A stretch of DNA of 14,305 bases from contig JAURLM010000147.1 of the NCBI GenBank assembly GCA_030831265.1, positions 1 to 14,305 of the forward strand, given 5' to 3'. How positions within the stretch are numbered: position 1 is the stretch's first letter; every line of letters begins with the position of its first letter. The notes below the pieces were generated by a model. It made no database searches, was not told the DNA's origin, and worked only from the letters and a program-made list of their open reading frames with translations. A program made the position numbers and the translations under genes. This DNA is from Chloroflexota bacterium. GTDB taxonomy: Bacteria; Chloroflexota; Dehalococcoidia; Lucifugimonadales; Lucifugimonadaceae. This document shows, one piece after another, positions 6,022 through 13,892 of this stretch.

Positions 6022-8097
6022 CTACGCGGCTTCGCCGGGGCCGTCGGACTTGCCTTTTTCGTCCGCACCGGGTGCTTCGGCTGGCGCATCTACATCGACA
6101 ACAGGTTCGGTAGCCGCCACGGCATCGGCATAGGTGTCACCGGGTTGCGTGCTCCAGCCGTCTGAGCGTCCACCACCACCACCACCTGTAGGACCGCCCG
6201 CTGACTGTGTCCTGCGAAGCTGGATTTTTGGATATGCGTAGCCAATTCCGAACAGGAGGAGACCGGCGATTGTCCACGGCAGGGCAGACATCGCCATCCG
6301 AGAGATCCACGCGCTGCCAACACGCTCGACCATGTTCTGCAGGTCGCCACCCTCAATCACGCTGACCAGCGCCGGGAAGTCCGCTCGCCGCTCATCGGCA
6401 AAACCAGCAGGCGCAACATCGAACTCACGCAATGGTGCGGTTGAGGCCCAGCTGACCTGGATACTGACGAAGAAAAGCAGGGCAACGACAGCAACGGTTG
6501 CACCGGCCCAGCGTGCCCGACCAGTCCAGCCTCGACCGCCAACAAACGCGATCATCACGAGCAGCAGCAAAGCAGGTGCAAACACGACCCAGCGTACAGA
6601 CCATCCAAGTGCAATCCATTCCCGGAACTGGTTGAAGTTGTCTAGCTGTGCAGGCTCCATGCGGTCTGTGATGAACGTCTGGTCAAATGCGAATCCGGCT
6701 CGGATCACGTCGAGGGTCTCGCGGGAGTCAGCGAGGTCCTGTGCCGTTGCATTGTCTCCCGCCATCCTCGCCACGAGGTCATCGTCGGTGAAACTGATGC
6801 CGCTGATGACGTATTCACGGAGCGAGTCCAGCGTGTCGAGCGATCCCTCAGAGAGCTGTGCGCGCAGGTCGGCGTCAGAGTAGGTGACTTCGTTTGGGAT
6901 GCTGCTGGACATGAGTGCGCCGACCTGGTTTGAGATAAGCGGGCGCATGACGTCCAGCACCGGCTGGGAGTTTGCCGGGAGACATGACGGGAACAACCCA
7001 CCAAGTGCGTCGTTGACGGCTCCAGCGGCCTGAAGCGGGTTCGCACAGACCGGTGTCGCCGCCACCTGGTTGTCCAGCTTCTGCATGGCCAGCGCTTCAA
7101 GCTGGATTGCTGCATCTGCTTTGCGGTCGGCCAGTTCAATTGTGTACGTGAGATTGTCTGTTGCCCCAACCAGCCACGCGACAACAGCATCAATCACGCC
7201 ATCGCCTTGCGCCTGCACCCATTCCGGCGGAGCGACGATGGCAACTGCATCTTGAATATCGGATTCGGTCACTTCGATTCCGAATACAAGCACGGTGCTA
7301 TCAGCGGCAAACCCGGCTACAAGTGGATCAACAACCTGCTGGAACACGAGCCTGTTCAGAGTGTCTTCGTCGTTCAGTTTGTCTTTCAGCACCTGCCCCG
7401 CAACCGGAATACGGTCTGCGAAGGTGATGACGATGTTCATGTCATCTTGCGTACCGGCGAAGTACGGAGTGGCCTGGTCAACGACGGAGTAGACCTGCGC
7501 TTCTATCCACTCTGGGGGCAGTATGCGCCTGGCGGCGGCGTCAGCTTCTTCAGCGGTGAGGCCAATTCCCAGAGCATCGTTCGTCACGGAGGTGCTGAGT
7601 TCCTGCATGATTGGTGAAATGAGTTCGGAGACGATGAGTTCTCCGAGACCAAGGCGTTCAGTCAAAACGCGCACACCACGCGGCAAAGCGGAGATGCGCT
7701 GGCCGGTCTCAAGGTCAACATTAAAACTGTCTTGCCGACCTGAAACGTAAGGGATCACGCCGTTGAGCGTCTCATCGACCTTCTGTCGCACGTATTCGCG
7801 CGGCATCACCTCTTCGATGAAGCCTTTCATGGCGCTGGCGGCAGCGGCAGGGTCTTTGAACTGTACGGTTTCTGAACCGTTCAGCCCGTTGCCAACGGCG
7901 ATGCCATTTGTCGTGATGTCGGCGAGCGCGGCGTCCAGCAAACGGTCATAGACGAAGTCGTACAGATCGGCGTCGTCAATGACGGCCGTGATTTCATCCG
8001 GGTTCCCGGCAGTGTCTACGATGTGGCTGACTACCAGTGCGACAACGAAAACGACCGCGAAAACGAGTGCCAGCATTACGGCTATGACTGAACGCAA
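6022..8097 (-). CDS. Large membrane protein with three ~95-residue extracytoplasmic repeats, unrecognised family
   Basis: A 691-residue protein I cannot assign to a named family. A first membrane segment (about 3-25) acts as an anchor. A ~470-residue hydrophilic region follows, predicted outside, then helices near 500-520, 530-549 and 603-621, and a cytoplasmic tail rich in Gly, Pro and acidic residues (GGGGGG at 638-643, coded by an ACC-type triplet run on the plus strand). The outer region contains three repeats whose cores are all 38 residues long, at 97-134, 192-229 and 288-325: MPREYVRQKV / LPPEWIEAQV / APPEWVQAQG, then Y or W, a glycine, x-x-D, and D/E-x-x-x-R or ADR. Two cysteines (351, 372) could form a disulfide. 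The start is TTG 8097, with GGAG 7 nt upstream. A structural, adhesion or sensory envelope role is possible. Confidence 0.82.
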   Translation of the reverse strand: MRSVIAVMLALVFAVVFVVALVVSHIVDTAGNPDEITAVIDDADLYDFVYDRLLDAALADITTNGIAVGNGLNGSETVQFKDPAAAASAMKGFIEEVMPREYVRQKVDETLNGVIPYVSGRQDSFNVDLETGQRISALPRGVRVLTERLGLGELIVSELISPIMQELSTSVTNDALGIGLTAEEADAAARRILPPEWIEAQVYSVVDQATPYFAGTQDDMNIVITFADRIPVAGQVLKDKLNDEDTLNRLVFQQVVDPLVAGFAADSTVLVFGIEVTESDIQDAVAIVAPPEWVQAQGDGVIDAVVAWLVGATDNLTYTIELADRKADAAIQLEALAMQKLDNQVAATPVCANPLQAAGAVNDALGGLFPSCLPANSQPVLDVMRPLISNQVGALMSSSIPNEVTYSDADLRAQLSEGSLDTLDSLREYVISGISFTDDDLVARMAGDNATAQDLADSRETLDVIRAGFAFDQTFITDRMEPAQLDNFNQFREWIALGWSVRWVVFAPALLLLVMIAFVGGRGWTGRARWAGATVAVVALLFFVSIQVSWASTAPLREFDVAPAGFADERRADFPALVSVIEGGDLQNMVERVGSAWISRMAMSALPWTIAGLLLFGIGYAYPKIQLRRTQSAGGPTGGGGGGRSDGWSTQPGDTYADAVAATEPVVDVDAPAEAPGADEKGKSDGPGEAA
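6170..6186. repeat. Short triplet run (CCA)5CC
   Basis: CCACCACCACCACCACC encodes most of the hexaglycine of the 6022-8097 protein on the minus strand. The run is short and in frame with the triplet, so a slip would change only the glycine count in the cytoplasmic linker. Confidence 0.7.
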
Positions 8098-8235
8098 TAA
8101 TCCGCTCCAGGCCAGGGAGATCTAGTTCTCTTTCCAACCTAGCACGGGTGCGAACGGAAGCGTTACGGGAATGTCGTACTGGACACGGTGGGAACATCAG
8201 TTCCTGCCATGCTTGCTAACGATTACGCGTGGTGC

Positions 8236-8985
8236 CTATCCGCGGCCAAGATAGGTTTGAGCGACCGGTAATACGATGGCTTCCAGCATGTTGGTCTCCG
8301 GAGGCAGCGTTGCCATCAGGAGTGCGGTGCGGCCCATGTCCTCGGTGGAAACCAGTGGTTCCGGTCCCATGTCACGGCCTGTCGCAGAACGGCCGTCAGC
8401 ACGTCGCTCAACTGCGACGTTCCCGGGATGCAGACAACCTACCGAGATGCCGAGAGGCCGGCCTTCGAGTGCAGAGGCTGTAGTAAGGCCCCAGACAGCG
8501 TTCTTGCTGGTGCTGTACGGAATCGACTGCTCACGGGGTCGCTGGGCAGCGATTGACCCGATGTTGATGATGCGGCCACCACCGGCGGGGCTCATGATTT
8601 TGAATGCTTCACGGGTGCAAAGGAACGGGCCTGTGACGTTGACGCCCATCACACGCTCCCATTGCTCAAGGGTCAGTTTTTCAATGGGGCCGCCATCGAA
8701 GGCTCCGGAGTTGTTGACGAGAATATCGAGCTTGCTGAATTCACGCATAGTGAGGGCAAACAGGTCGATGACCTGCTGCTCGTTGGTCACATCGACCGCG
8801 CTGACGATGATCTTGCCTGCACCGGGAATCTTACGCAGTTCGTCCGCAGCAGATTCGAGCCGGTCGAGGTTGCGTGCCGCTATGACGAGGTTGCATCCCT
8901 GTTCGGCGAATGCCTTTGCGATGCATTTGCCGATTCCGGTTCCGCCACCGGTGACGATTGCCACTTTGCCTTCAAGACTTCCCAT
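8236..8985 (-). CDS. Short-chain dehydrogenase/reductase (SDR), classical type
   Basis: A 249-residue NAD(P)-dependent oxidoreductase, the usual length of the classical SDR family. The cofactor motif TGGGTGIG is at residues 12-19, DVT at 65-67 contacts the adenine, and NNSG (91-94) stands in place of the common NNAG. The catalytic set is complete: N116, S144, Y157 and K161 in YSTSK. The segment HPGNV (186-190) is in the usual post-catalytic proline-glycine position. I chose ATG 8985 (MGSLEGKVAIVTGG) because GGGAG lies 8 nt upstream and the Rossmann fold begins at once; the frame extends to 9111, but that part has no family match. Arg34-Ala-Ala-Arg38-like chemistry (IAARN, 35-39) after the second strand hints at NADP preference, an inference. 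Substrate unknown. Confidence 0.92.
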   Translation of the reverse strand: MGSLEGKVAIVTGGGTGIGKCIAKAFAEQGCNLVIAARNLDRLESAADELRKIPGAGKIIVSAVDVTNEQQVIDLFALTMREFSKLDILVNNSGAFDGGPIEKLTLEQWERVMGVNVTGPFLCTREAFKIMSPAGGGRIINIGSIAAQRPREQSIPYSTSKNAVWGLTTASALEGRPLGISVGCLHPGNVAVERRADGRSATGRDMGPEPLVSTEDMGRTALLMATLPPETNMLEAIVLPVAQTYLGRG

Positions 8986-9117
8986 CAGTCGAACTCCCGT
9001 TGACGTTATTTGTGTCCGCAGACGAATAATGCTGCCAGTGTCTATTTTCCAAATCTCGCCATGTGCAGTTGCGTTGAACGGCGAATCACGGGAACAGTAC
9101 CACGAAACCAACCGGTT

Positions 9118-10656
9118 TTAGTCAGCTTCCGCAGCCACTTCGCCAGCGGGTGTGACCTTCTCCGCATGTGCGACCGAGGGGACATTTTCAGACTCAGGCT
9201 CTTTGCCGGGTTGTGTGAACAGTGCGGCGATAAATGCCGCTGCGACGAACCCGAGCAATACGAAGAACGCTATTCTCCAGCCGTCAAGAAACGCGTCACC
9301 GGCCGGGCCGTCAGCATTCGCGGCCAGCTTGCTCAGTTCGATCTCAAGACCTCTCGCAGCCATTACCCCGGTGACGATGGCGGTGGTTACCGCTTGACCG
9401 GAGACACTGCCGACGTTGCGAACAAGGTTTAAGAATGCACTGACTGCGCCGTAGTCCTTGCGATCTACGACACTGAGTGTGGCGTTCATGTTCGGGGCCA
9501 TCCACAGGCCCATGCCAAGCCCGTTCACGAACAGAATCAGCATGATGACCCAGATTGGCGTGCTGCTGTTGAAGAAGGCAAGCCCGATGCCGGTGATGAA
9601 CAACACTGCGATGCCTATGAACGTAAAGATGCGGAAACCGAACCTGTCAGAAAGTCGTCCGCTGGAGGAACCGGCGATGCCCATGCCGAGCGCGCTGACG
9701 AACATGATCATCCCGGCTTCGGACTGGCTCAGTCCCAAAAAGCTCTGAACGAACACTGGCATCAGGAATCCGGTGGCTGAGGCTCCGATGAACCCGAACA
9801 GCCGTGTGAGTGACGAGAATGCGAACGTGGCGTTTTTGAAGAATCGCAGGTTGATCATCGGGCTGCTGAAGCGCAGCTCCCACCAGATGAGCACGGCGAA
9901 CAGCAGGACTGTGACGATTCCTCCGCCAATGATCTGCACCGAACCCCATGCAAATCCGAGCGGATTGCTGATGGTCAGGATCATCAATGCCAATGCGGTG
10001 CCGGAAAGGAATGCTCCCGGCCAGTCGTAACTGGTGTTCGGCGCTCGTTTCACCGATCCGATGCGTTCGTCGTCGAGCACCTTGATGGCGAAGAAGATAG
10101 CAAGTGTGGTGGGGACGGCGAGGAAGATGAACAGGGAACGCCAGCCGAAGAACTGGAGCATCGGCCCGGCGACTATCGGCCCCGCGGTTGCGCCAATTGC
10201 CACGGCGGTTGTCAGCATGCCAAGGCCCTTGCCCCGTTCGTTGCTCGGGAACACCGCGGTGATGATCGCCATGACCACGGACTGGCCCATCGCACCGCCA
10301 ATCGCCATCACTACCCTTGCTGCTATCAGCACGCCGAGAGATGGAGCGGCGGCGGCAATAAGTGCGCCGACCACGAAGAACACCATGCCGGTTATGTGGA
10401 ACTTTTTTCGACCGGCCATGTCCGCAACACGGCCCAGTGGCAGCATGATTGCGCTGACCGTCAACGAACTGGCGATGGCAACCCATGTGACAGCACGCAG
10501 GGTAACGTTGAACTCGTCAGCAATGGTCGAGAGCGCGAGGAACGTGATGGAAAAATCCATCACCATGACAAACAGCGCCAGCGCTACGGTCCAGAACGCC
10601 TTCCATTTGTAATTGTCTGAGCCGCGTGTTGCAGACGAGGTCGCGGAGGAGGTCAA
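9118..10656 (-). CDS. MFS multidrug-type exporter, DHA2 (14-helix, EmrB-like) family
   Basis: A 512-residue inner-membrane transporter, the normal length for the 14-helix DHA2 drug:proton antiporters. Helix 1 contains the family's acidic motif region VMDFSITFLALSTIADEF (32-49). Motif A is GRVADMAGRKK (75-85) between helices 2 and 3, motif B arginine is R114 in IAARVVMAIGG, and motif C is ATAGPIVAGP (156-165). Some 14 hydrophobic segments follow through residue ~490, then a polar tail. The start is TTG 10656: an in-frame TAA stands two codons upstream and no ATG or GTG occurs before helix 1, so this start is nearly forced although its ribosome site (GGA 9 nt away) is weak. The SDR gene lies 132 nt downstream on the same strand. 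Probable function is efflux of an organic compound; substrate unknown. Confidence 0.92.
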   Translation of the reverse strand: MTSSATSSATRGSDNYKWKAFWTVALALFVMVMDFSITFLALSTIADEFNVTLRAVTWVAIASSLTVSAIMLPLGRVADMAGRKKFHITGMVFFVVGALIAAAAPSLGVLIAARVVMAIGGAMGQSVVMAIITAVFPSNERGKGLGMLTTAVAIGATAGPIVAGPMLQFFGWRSLFIFLAVPTTLAIFFAIKVLDDERIGSVKRAPNTSYDWPGAFLSGTALALMILTISNPLGFAWGSVQIIGGGIVTVLLFAVLIWWELRFSSPMINLRFFKNATFAFSSLTRLFGFIGASATGFLMPVFVQSFLGLSQSEAGMIMFVSALGMGIAGSSSGRLSDRFGFRIFTFIGIAVLFITGIGLAFFNSSTPIWVIMLILFVNGLGMGLWMAPNMNATLSVVDRKDYGAVSAFLNLVRNVGSVSGQAVTTAIVTGVMAARGLEIELSKLAANADGPAGDAFLDGWRIAFFVLLGFVAAAFIAALFTQPGKEPESENVPSVAHAEKVTPAGEVAAEAD

Positions 10657-10701
10657 GCGTTATTCCAGGATTGCTACCGAATCAGGAGTCAGTGGTCACG
10701 A

Positions 10702-10707
10702 ATTGTA
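10702..10707 (-). promoter_or_regulatory. Possible -10 box of the MFS gene
   Basis: On the minus strand TACAAT (five of six consensus bases) lies 46 nt before the TTG start of the exporter, in the divergent gap. I find no acceptable -35 box at 16-18 nt, so this stays tentative. Confidence 0.25.
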
Positions 10708-10738
10708 TGGGCATAGCAGCCACAACGGGTGTTATCGC

Positions 10739-10766
10739 TTGAATATGGTTGAGGCCTGTGCATACT
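10739..10766 (+). promoter_or_regulatory. Candidate promoter of the D-2-hydroxyacid dehydrogenase gene
   Basis: TTGAAT (10739-10744) and CATACT (10761-10766) are each four of six matches to sigma-70 boxes, with a 16-nt spacer. Transcription would start near 10773, leaving a leader of about 60 nt. It sits in the divergent gap shared with the MFS gene. Confidence 0.35.
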
Positions 10767-10836
10767 TAGCGACTCAAAGAAGACCGCGCCGGGACAGGCG
10801 TTACTAATCTCATCCATGAAAAAGGAGTCACGCGGT

Positions 10837-11829
10837 ATGCTGCGCGTGCTTATCCACACACCGGCCGGAGATGCAAAACCCGGCGAATGGTTCCCGGCAA
10901 CCGAACAGGTTGAATGGGTTGTCGAGAAATACACGGACAACAAGCCATCGCTCGAAACGCTGTCCACGGCCGACGTACTGGTCGGCACGGATTTCACGGC
11001 AGAGATGGGCAAAGCCGCCCCGAACCTCAAGGCCATTCTCGTTCCCGCAGCTGGAGTAGACCGCGTTGAACCGGACGCCGTTCCTGCCGGTTGTTTCGTC
11101 ACGAACGCATACGCCCACGAAGCGCCAATCGCCGAATGGGTGATGGCCTGCGCCGTTGCACTCGACCACCATCTGTTCAAGGCGGACAGGACGTTCAGGG
11201 AAGGTTCGTGGGAGATGTGGCCGGGGCGCTACGGCTCGTACCGAGAGTTGATAGGCAGAACCTTTGGGGTAATTGGCCTGGGTGCGATTGGCAAGCGCGT
11301 GGCAAAACTGGCAAATGCCTACGACATGCGTGTGATCGCAGCCGGTCGCAGGCCAGAGCAAGTTGATGAGGCGAAGACTCTCGGCATTGAATACGGAGCC
11401 GGTGAAGCCGCTATGCGTCGAGTGCTGTCAGAGTCTGATTTCGTCCTGGTTTCGACACCGCTCAACGCCAAAACCACTGGTCTTATCGGAGCGGATGAAC
11501 TCGCCCTGATGAAGCCGAACGCGTACATCATTAACCCCGCACGCGGCCACATCGTGGATGAGAAAGCGCTGTATAACGTGCTGAAAGACCGCCGAATTGC
11601 CGGTGCAGCGGTTGATACGTGGTACGAGTACCCGAAGACCGAAACAGACGCGCCAAGACCGTCAAAGTACCCGTTCTGGGAACTGGACAACATCATCATG
11701 ACGCCGCATCAGTCCGGGGCGACAGTTGGCACGCGTAACCGCCGGGCAAAGGTCGTCGCAGAGAACATTGACCGCCTTACCCGCGGTGAACCTCTACTGA
11801 ACGTAGTCGCAGAGTTATCGCGAGGCTAG
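10837..11829 (+). CDS. D-isomer specific 2-hydroxyacid dehydrogenase
   Basis: A 330-residue NAD(P)-dependent enzyme that would interconvert a 2-oxoacid and its D-2-hydroxyacid. The nucleotide-binding motif GLGAIG is at residues 147-152, in the middle as usual. The catalytic triad is visible: R236 in NPARG, E264 in DTWYEYP and H291 in TPHQSG. The end of the catalytic domain folds back after residue ~295, giving the normal total length. The region before E264 (AGAAVDTWYEYP) differs from the common 'DVFE.EP', so this is a side branch and not phosphoglycerate dehydrogenase; glyoxylate/hydroxypyruvate-type activity is possible. I chose ATG 10837 because AAAGGAG ends 9 nt before it; ATG 10816 has no ribosome site and adds seven residues. 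Its TAG overlaps the stop of the opposing rlmB. Confidence 0.9.
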   Translation: MLRVLIHTPAGDAKPGEWFPATEQVEWVVEKYTDNKPSLETLSTADVLVGTDFTAEMGKAAPNLKAILVPAAGVDRVEPDAVPAGCFVTNAYAHEAPIAEWVMACAVALDHHLFKADRTFREGSWEMWPGRYGSYRELIGRTFGVIGLGAIGKRVAKLANAYDMRVIAAGRRPEQVDEAKTLGIEYGAGEAAMRRVLSESDFVLVSTPLNAKTTGLIGADELALMKPNAYIINPARGHIVDEKALYNVLKDRRIAGAAVDTWYEYPKTETDAPRPSKYPFWELDNIIMTPHQSGATVGTRNRRAKVVAENIDRLTRGEPLLNVVAELSRG

Positions 11830-12599
11830 TTTCCGGACAGGTACCGCTGTCGTACGGCTTCGTAAAGAACCACGGCAGCACTGACAGAGGCGTTTAGCGA
11901 TGCCACTTCGCCATGCATCGGTATCGCAACCAGTTCATCACAACCAGCGCGCACTTCTGACGAGATGCCCTGCCCTTCCGATCCGACCACAATAGCCGTC
12001 GGACCTGTGACGTCGGTTCCTGTATGTGTGGCCTCACCTTCGGCGTCCAGCCCTATGACCCTCATTCCCAGTTGCGACAGGTATTTCACTGTCCGGGACA
12101 GGTTTGGCTCACGGGCGACGAGTACATGCTCCAGCGCACCGGCAGACGCTCGAATCGCTCCGGGTGTGATGCCAACAGCCCGCCGTTCCGGGATGACGAT
12201 ACCGTGGGCACCGGCAGCGTTTGCAGTACGGGCGACGGCTCCAAAGTTGTGCGGGTCCTGCACGCCGTCCAGCACGACGATAAGCGGTGGAACACCACGT
12301 TCGTCAGCAAGGTGAACCATCTCCTCAACACTGGCATAACGCGGGTCGGCAACTATGGCGATCACGCCCTGGTGCTTCCCCGTGTGGGAGACGCGCTCCA
12401 GTTCGTTGCGTGATACGGCGTCCACAGGAATTTCCTGGTCATTCGCCAGCATCACGACTTCGCTGACCTGCGACCAAAACTCAATCCCCTCGGCCATCAG
12501 GATGCGAGATATTTCGCGCCCGGCGCGCAGGGCTTCAAGCACCGCCCGCCTACCTTCTACCGTCTGGGAATGAATCTTTCGTGCGCGTGCTTTAGACAC
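11826..12599 (-). CDS. rlmB: 23S rRNA 2'-O-methyltransferase, RlmB/TrmH family
   Basis: A 257-residue SPOUT-class methyltransferase. Members called RlmB methylate the ribose of G2251 in 23S rRNA (E. coli numbering) using S-adenosylmethionine. An amino-terminal RNA-binding substrate domain begins with EGRRAVLEAL (15-24). The knotted catalytic domain carries motif 1 DGVQDPHNFGAVARTA (111-126, with N118 and R124), motif 2 GSEGQGIS (206-213, E208) and motif 3 IPMHGEVASLNASVSAAV (226-243). The start is GTG 12599, inside the end of the aldo/keto reductase gene (8-nt overlap), so translation is probably coupled; the next ATG would lose the substrate domain. A TrmH-family enzyme with another RNA target is the main alternative. 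Confidence 0.9.
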   Translation of the reverse strand: MSKARARKIHSQTVEGRRAVLEALRAGREISRILMAEGIEFWSQVSEVVMLANDQEIPVDAVSRNELERVSHTGKHQGVIAIVADPRYASVEEMVHLADERGVPPLIVVLDGVQDPHNFGAVARTANAAGAHGIVIPERRAVGITPGAIRASAGALEHVLVAREPNLSRTVKYLSQLGMRVIGLDAEGEATHTGTDVTGPTAIVVGSEGQGISSEVRAGCDELVAIPMHGEVASLNASVSAAVVLYEAVRQRYLSGN

Positions 12600-13512
12600 C
12601 CTTTGACAGTCCTGTTATCTGCTGCTCTATGTCAGCCATCTCTGATTCGGTCAATTGCCATGCTCCGGCGCGGGCGTTCTCAATTGCCTGTTCGGGAGTT
12701 TTCGCACCGCAGATAGCAACCGTCACTGCGGGATTAGCCAGCGTCCACGCTATCGCCAGTTGCGCCAACGTGTAGCCATTGTCCTTCGCGAACGGTTCAA
12801 GTCGCTTGCAGATCTCGGCAGCACCGGCACGAACTTCCGGTGTCAGCGATGGGTGGCTGGAGCGCGTATCGTTGGCATCGAACTTGTGCGACGCGGTGTA
12901 TTTGCCGGTGAGCAGCCCGCGGCCTATGGGTGAGTAGACCATGACGCCGATGCCGTTTTCGAGGCAGTACGGGAGCGGGTCTTGTTCTGCCCTACGGAAC
13001 AGCATGGAGTAGTGCGGTTGCGATGACTGGATGCGCCCATGCTTTGCGGCTTCAGCGGTATCTGCTGCTTTGAAGTTGGACACCCCGAGATGGGTAACTT
13101 TGCCCTCTTCCTGCAACTTGACCAGTTCAGCCATCGTCTCGGCAATCGGCCATTGAGGCTTGGGGCTGTGTATCTGGTACAGGTCAATGTGATCAGTACC
13201 AAGTTGGCGGAGGCTGTTCTCTATGGCTTCACGGATATGTGTTCGAGAGTGATCGCTGGACAGCTTTGAAGCGAGGAACACCTGGTCCCGTTTGCCTTTG
13301 AGCGCTTTGCCGAGGGTAGATTCGCTGGTGCGGTACATCTCGGCCGTATCGATAAAGGTGATACCTGCGTCAATAGCAGCGTGAACGGTCTTTATCCCCT
13401 GGGCTTCCTCTACCGGCCCCATGCCGCCGCCAAGCGGCCACGCACCGAAGCAAATTACAGGAACTTCCGGGCCGTCTTTTCCAAGAGTCCGAAGTGGCAG
13501 CGAGACGGTCAT
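12592..13512 (-). CDS. Aldo/keto reductase
   Basis: A 306-residue TIM-barrel NADPH-dependent oxidoreductase of the AKR superfamily. The catalytic tetrad is complete: D55 and Y60 in FIDTAEMY, K83 in ASKLSS and H115 in QIHSPK. The cofactor-binding end includes LGVSNF (142-147), YSPIGRGLLTGKY (193-205) and the late ICGAKTPEQAIENA segment (about 273-286) that holds the adenine-phosphate side. The length and the early PLGGG loop (26-30) match the YdbC/AKR11-13-like bacterial groups. ATG 13512 has AGGA 7 nt upstream. It precedes and overlaps rlmB; such pairing is likely a chance cotranscription, not a shared pathway. Physiological substrate unknown. Confidence 0.93.
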   Translation of the reverse strand: MTVSLPLRTLGKDGPEVPVICFGAWPLGGGMGPVEEAQGIKTVHAAIDAGITFIDTAEMYRTSESTLGKALKGKRDQVFLASKLSSDHSRTHIREAIENSLRQLGTDHIDLYQIHSPKPQWPIAETMAELVKLQEEGKVTHLGVSNFKAADTAEAAKHGRIQSSQPHYSMLFRRAEQDPLPYCLENGIGVMVYSPIGRGLLTGKYTASHKFDANDTRSSHPSLTPEVRAGAAEICKRLEPFAKDNGYTLAQLAIAWTLANPAVTVAICGAKTPEQAIENARAGAWQLTESEMADIEQQITGLSKGV

Positions 13513-13892
13513 GGCGTAGTCCTATGAATAACCAGAGGGGGATTAGCGAGATGAACTAACAGTTTACGTGCGAAAGCAAGGCTCGCGCTGATATATGCAC
13601 GGGGAGAGGGCAATTGGTCATTGCGAGTCAAGTTCGACGGTTGGCCTAATCCCCAGTCACGGTACGCGTTGCACACAGTTATTTCCTATGGTCGTTCTCA
13701 GATACTGGTAAGTCATCAGAACAGAAGCTCCGTAGTCATGCTCAAGTTGAAATTTTGTCGCTTTACCCATCGAACAAGTCGAAAAAGCCCATATCACGCC
13801 GGACCTCAACTCCGGTACGCAGTGCTATTTCGTCCAAACTGGCTGGCTATAGAGGCCGCTCGAAATGGCAACTACGCCAGCGCATAGCGGGC
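13513..13892. other. 380-nt gap between the aldo/keto reductase and the sensor gene
   Basis: This divergent gap should hold promoters for both neighbours, but I find no well-spaced sigma-70 pair. The plus-strand frame of the downstream sensor is open from 13650, and a TTG at 13755 could extend that protein by 46 residues; the added residues are basic and have no ribosome site. No RNA gene or repeat stands out. Confidence 0.5.

Noticed and set aside
8191..8204. GGAAC-ATCA-GTTCC inverted repeat between the SDR and the large membrane protein
   Set aside because: Only 5-bp arms with no T-run; expected by chance at this length, so not listed as a terminator or operator.
8276..9121. Long plus-strand open frame of 281 codons opposite the SDR gene
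   Set aside because: It is antisense to a complete SDR with all catalytic residues; its translation is Ser/Pro/Arg-rich with no domain.
9647..10486. Minus-strand open frame of 279 codons in another frame of the MFS gene
   Set aside because: It is rich in Arg and His with no hydrophobic pattern; the MFS frame explains the region fully.
10034..10612. Plus-strand open frame of 192 codons opposite the MFS gene
   Set aside because: Antisense to motif A and the helices of the exporter; no recognisable protein.
13621..13887. 88-codon plus-strand open frame in the gap before the sensor gene
   Set aside because: TTG start without ribosome site, odd composition, no similarity I recognise.
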